Source: Lachnospiraceae bacterium (GTDB lineage Bacteria > Bacillota > Clostridia > Lachnospirales > Lachnospiraceae). Taken from it: DNA of 15,002 bases. Both the position numbers and the translations under genes were made by a program. The DNA is taken from contig DLYC01000013.1 of assembly GCA_003447895.1 (NCBI GenBank), positions 1 through 15,002 on the forward strand, given 5' to 3'. Below are positions 13,071 to 15,002 of the stretch, in pieces. Position 1 is the first letter of the stretch. The number at the start of each line of letters is the position of its first letter. Under the pieces are notes generated by a model that saw nothing but the letters and a program-made list of their open reading frames with translations, was not told the origin of the DNA and did no database searches.

Positions 13071-15002
13071 ATGAAAAGGAGATTACTGGCAATGGTAATG
13101 GCCGGCATACTTGTCTTTTCACAAGGTACAGGTGTGATCGCGGCGGAGAATGTGTCCGCAGGAATTACGGCCGAAGGGGTGATTGAGGAGGAAGAGAGTT
13201 CCGAGGCTGAGGGCTCCGTCGTGGATGTTATGCACGACGGAGAGAGCGGAAGCGAAGGAAGTACGGAGGAGCCCGCTGCGGAGATTGGGGAAGAGGAAGA
13301 CGAAGGAAGCGGCATGCAGGACCTGGCCGTTCCTGAGACAGCCGATCAAACCACGGAGACCGAGGCGGCGGTAGAAAACGAGGGAGAGGATCTGTCCGGC
13401 GCGGACGGGCAGGAAGCAGGCAGCGGGTCAGCTGCGGAAGAGGGGGCTGACGAAGACGGGGACGATTACAGTGCCGCTTCGGAATACGCGGATGAGGAAA
13501 CCGGTTCGGACAGCAGCGAGTCTGAATCCGCGGCAGAAGAATCCGTACAGGAGGAGCTCTCTGCAGTCGCTGCCAAAACGCAGGAGGAGAATCCTGAAGG
13601 CAATACAGAAACAGAGCCCTATATTGAGCGTCAGTTTGGTTTCGGAGACCGTTCCATGCTGCCCGGCTGGACGCAGTGGATCGACCGCCTCCAGCACTGC
13701 TATGTGGAGAACGCGGAGTACCCGGAAGGCAGACACTTCGACATGACCGTGACCGATATCTCTTTGGAAGATATCGAAGGAGAGAATGTCGTCTCGATCA
13801 GCTACAGCGGTGAGAACGGCTGGGATCTTCGCGCGCAGAACGGCGGAATCTGCAAAGTGACGGTAACTTACAAGGACTGGGACGGAAGCCAAAATACAGA
13901 GGAATTCAGGCTGTATGTCGGAAGCGATGTCTATGAAGTGGACCTGTGGACGGACAGCGGCTCAGACAGGATCCTTCCCGGCGGTGAGGCTGCCATGACT
14001 GCAGAGGCACGCCACGAAGTGTACGACTTCGCGTCGCGGGAGTATCACAGCTGTTCCGAGGAGGAGATGGCGGGGATCACCTACGAGTGGAGACTGGAGT
14101 TCTTCGATGAGAATGTAAGGCAGGAACTGGGAGATCTCATCACACTGACACCGGATGAAGAGGATCCGCGGAAAGCGGTGATCCGATTTGGCGATATTCC
14201 GGACGGCTGGAATCATATCGATGCCAATGTCATTGTCACTATCTCGGAAAACGGGGAAGCCAAAGCGGAGAATAATCACTGGATCTTCATGGACCGGCAC
14301 TATTATGAGCTGTGGCCTACCAGGATCGACGGCAATATTGATGTGGGGCAGGAGACTGTCTTCACGCCGCAGGTACGTGAATATCCGGCGGATAATGCGG
14401 ACGGATACGATATTTTGCCCGCAGAGCAGGTGGAGTATGAGGTCGAGATCTACGATGACAAGGCGTATACGGTCACTCCGGGAGACGGGGGGACCTATGT
14501 GGTCAAGAGGCTTCGTGAATACGACACTTCCTTCCGGATCAGGGCATTTGTGAAAAATGAGGACGGAAACCCGGAAGAAGTCGACAACAGAGAATATTGG
14601 CTTAACAGAAAGAACTATGACTTTTGGTACGATATCTCCGGAAATGACCAGATCTTCTCCGACGGCCTCCGGACTTTCGGATTCAATCTGGACGAGCTTG
14701 ACGGTGTGGACTATGAGCTGGTTCCCGAAGTCGGAAGGGGCGAGTGGAACGAGGAGAGCGGATTTGAGGATCCCCTGGAAGAAGGGGACGGCTGGGGATA
14801 TGACAGCAGTGCGCATCAGATCACGTTCAGCGGTCCGGCTTTGTATGAGAAGGGCATAGACCGCATTGAGACCAGGATCTCCCTCCGGATCGGCGGCGAA
14901 GAGGTCGCATCGGAGTGGCACGGCTTTGACGTGCGGGAAGCCTGGTACGATTTCCACGGCGAATTTGAGGATGAAGTTCTGTTCGTGGATGATGAGTGGT
15001 TT
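13071..15002 (+). CDS. Large secreted acidic surface protein with Ig-like modules (5' part; runs off window)
   Basis: 644 residues are open with no stop before the window ends, so the C-terminus and any anchor are missing. ATG 13071 has GGAG at 13061-13064. An in-frame ATG at 13059 has no spaced binding site. A signal peptide (MKRR, then a hydrophobic core, cleavage near VIAA-EN at 24-26) predicts export by Sec. Residues 26-183 form a low-complexity Glu/Asp/Ser/Ala/Gly linker with about one third acidic residues. No Lys or Arg occurs from residue 5 to 168. From about 184 onward come beta-rich segments of about 110-120 residues. Strand-type patterns such as ICKVTVTYKDW (260-270), YEVDLWT (288-294), YYELWPTRID (411-420) and YEVEIYD (456-462) suggest repeated Ig-like folds. 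Few cysteines are present. A cell-surface or adhesin-like structural role is plausible but not shown. Confidence 0.8.
   Translation, partial: MKRRLLAMVMAGILVFSQGTGVIAAENVSAGITAEGVIEEEESSEAEGSVVDVMHDGESGSEGSTEEPAAEIGEEEDEGSGMQDLAVPETADQTTETEAAVENEGEDLSGADGQEAGSGSAAEEGADEDGDDYSAASEYADEETGSDSSESESAAEESVQEELSAVAAKTQEENPEGNTETEPYIERQFGFGDRSMLPGWTQWIDRLQHCYVENAEYPEGRHFDMTVTDISLEDIEGENVVSISYSGENGWDLRAQNGGICKVTVTYKDWDGSQNTEEFRLYVGSDVYEVDLWTDSGSDRILPGGEAAMTAEARHEVYDFASREYHSCSEEEMAGITYEWRLEFFDENVRQELGDLITLTPDEEDPRKAVIRFGDIPDGWNHIDANVIVTISENGEAKAENNHWIFMDRHYYELWPTRIDGNIDVGQETVFTPQVREYPADNADGYDILPAEQVEYEVEIYDDKAYTVTPGDGGTYVVKRLREYDTSFRIRAFVKNEDGNPEEVDNREYWLNRKNYDFWYDISGNDQIFSDGLRTFGFNLDELDGVDYELVPEVGRGEWNEESGFEDPLEEGDGWGYDSSAHQITFSGPALYEKGIDRIETRISLRIGGEEVASEWHGFDVREAWYDFHGEFEDEVLFVDDEWF

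Noticed and set aside
13962..14957. Open frame of 331 codons on the minus strand opposite the secreted protein
   Set aside because: The plus-strand frame is open over 644 codons with a signal peptide and a start site. The antisense product shows no recognisable motifs.

Overview
The window looks like a chromosomal segment of a strictly anaerobic Gram-positive bacterium of the Clostridia, most likely Lachnospiraceae-like. The grounds are strong AGGAGG-type ribosome binding sites, GC-rich coding DNA with AT-rich promoter regions, a BMP-family lipoprotein transporter, a trimeric [FeFe]-hydrogenase with linked NuoE/NuoF-like subunits, and a large acidic secreted Ig-like protein. No RNA genes, CRISPR array, insertion sequence, integrase or phage gene was seen. 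The genus is inferred and was not tested by any search.

Layout. (1) 1-1604, plus strand: end of an operon with a membrane-anchored SGNH/DltD-like protein and a small conserved-looking protein of unknown function. It probably follows an MBOAT-type acyltransferase lying outside the window. (2) 1727-1781: one long hairpin serving as terminator for the two converging operons. (3) 1883-6936, minus strand: a complete BMP-type ABC importer for nucleosides. The order is lipoprotein, terminator-like hairpin, two-domain ATPase, permease, permease, and the last three genes overlap by ATGA. (4) 6937-7267: a divergent AT-rich control region with two good promoters, several palindromes, a repeated 10-mer and a small 13-bp tandem repeat. 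(5) 7268-11414, plus strand: hydC-hydB-hydA, an electron-bifurcating-type [FeFe]-hydrogenase with essentially all expected Fe-S ligands. (6) 11415-11732: hairpins, then an extended -10 promoter. (7) 11733-12659, plus strand: a PfkB-family kinase most like pseudouridine/nucleoside kinases, closed by a textbook terminator. (8) 12758-13070: a long leader. (9) 13071 to the window end, plus strand: the first 644 residues of a secreted protein with a very acidic linker and Ig-like modules.

How they fit together. The importer would bring in nucleosides. The kinase may phosphorylate a nucleoside such as pseudouridine, although it is a separate transcription unit. The hydrogenase would reoxidise NADH plus reduced ferredoxin by making H2 during fermentation. 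Its maturases (HydE, HydF, HydG) are not here. The first two genes and the last gene concern the cell surface. Nothing in the window clearly forms a new multi-gene system. The most unexplained material is the control region between the importer and hydrogenase operons, the small protein after the SGNH gene, and the acidic secreted protein.
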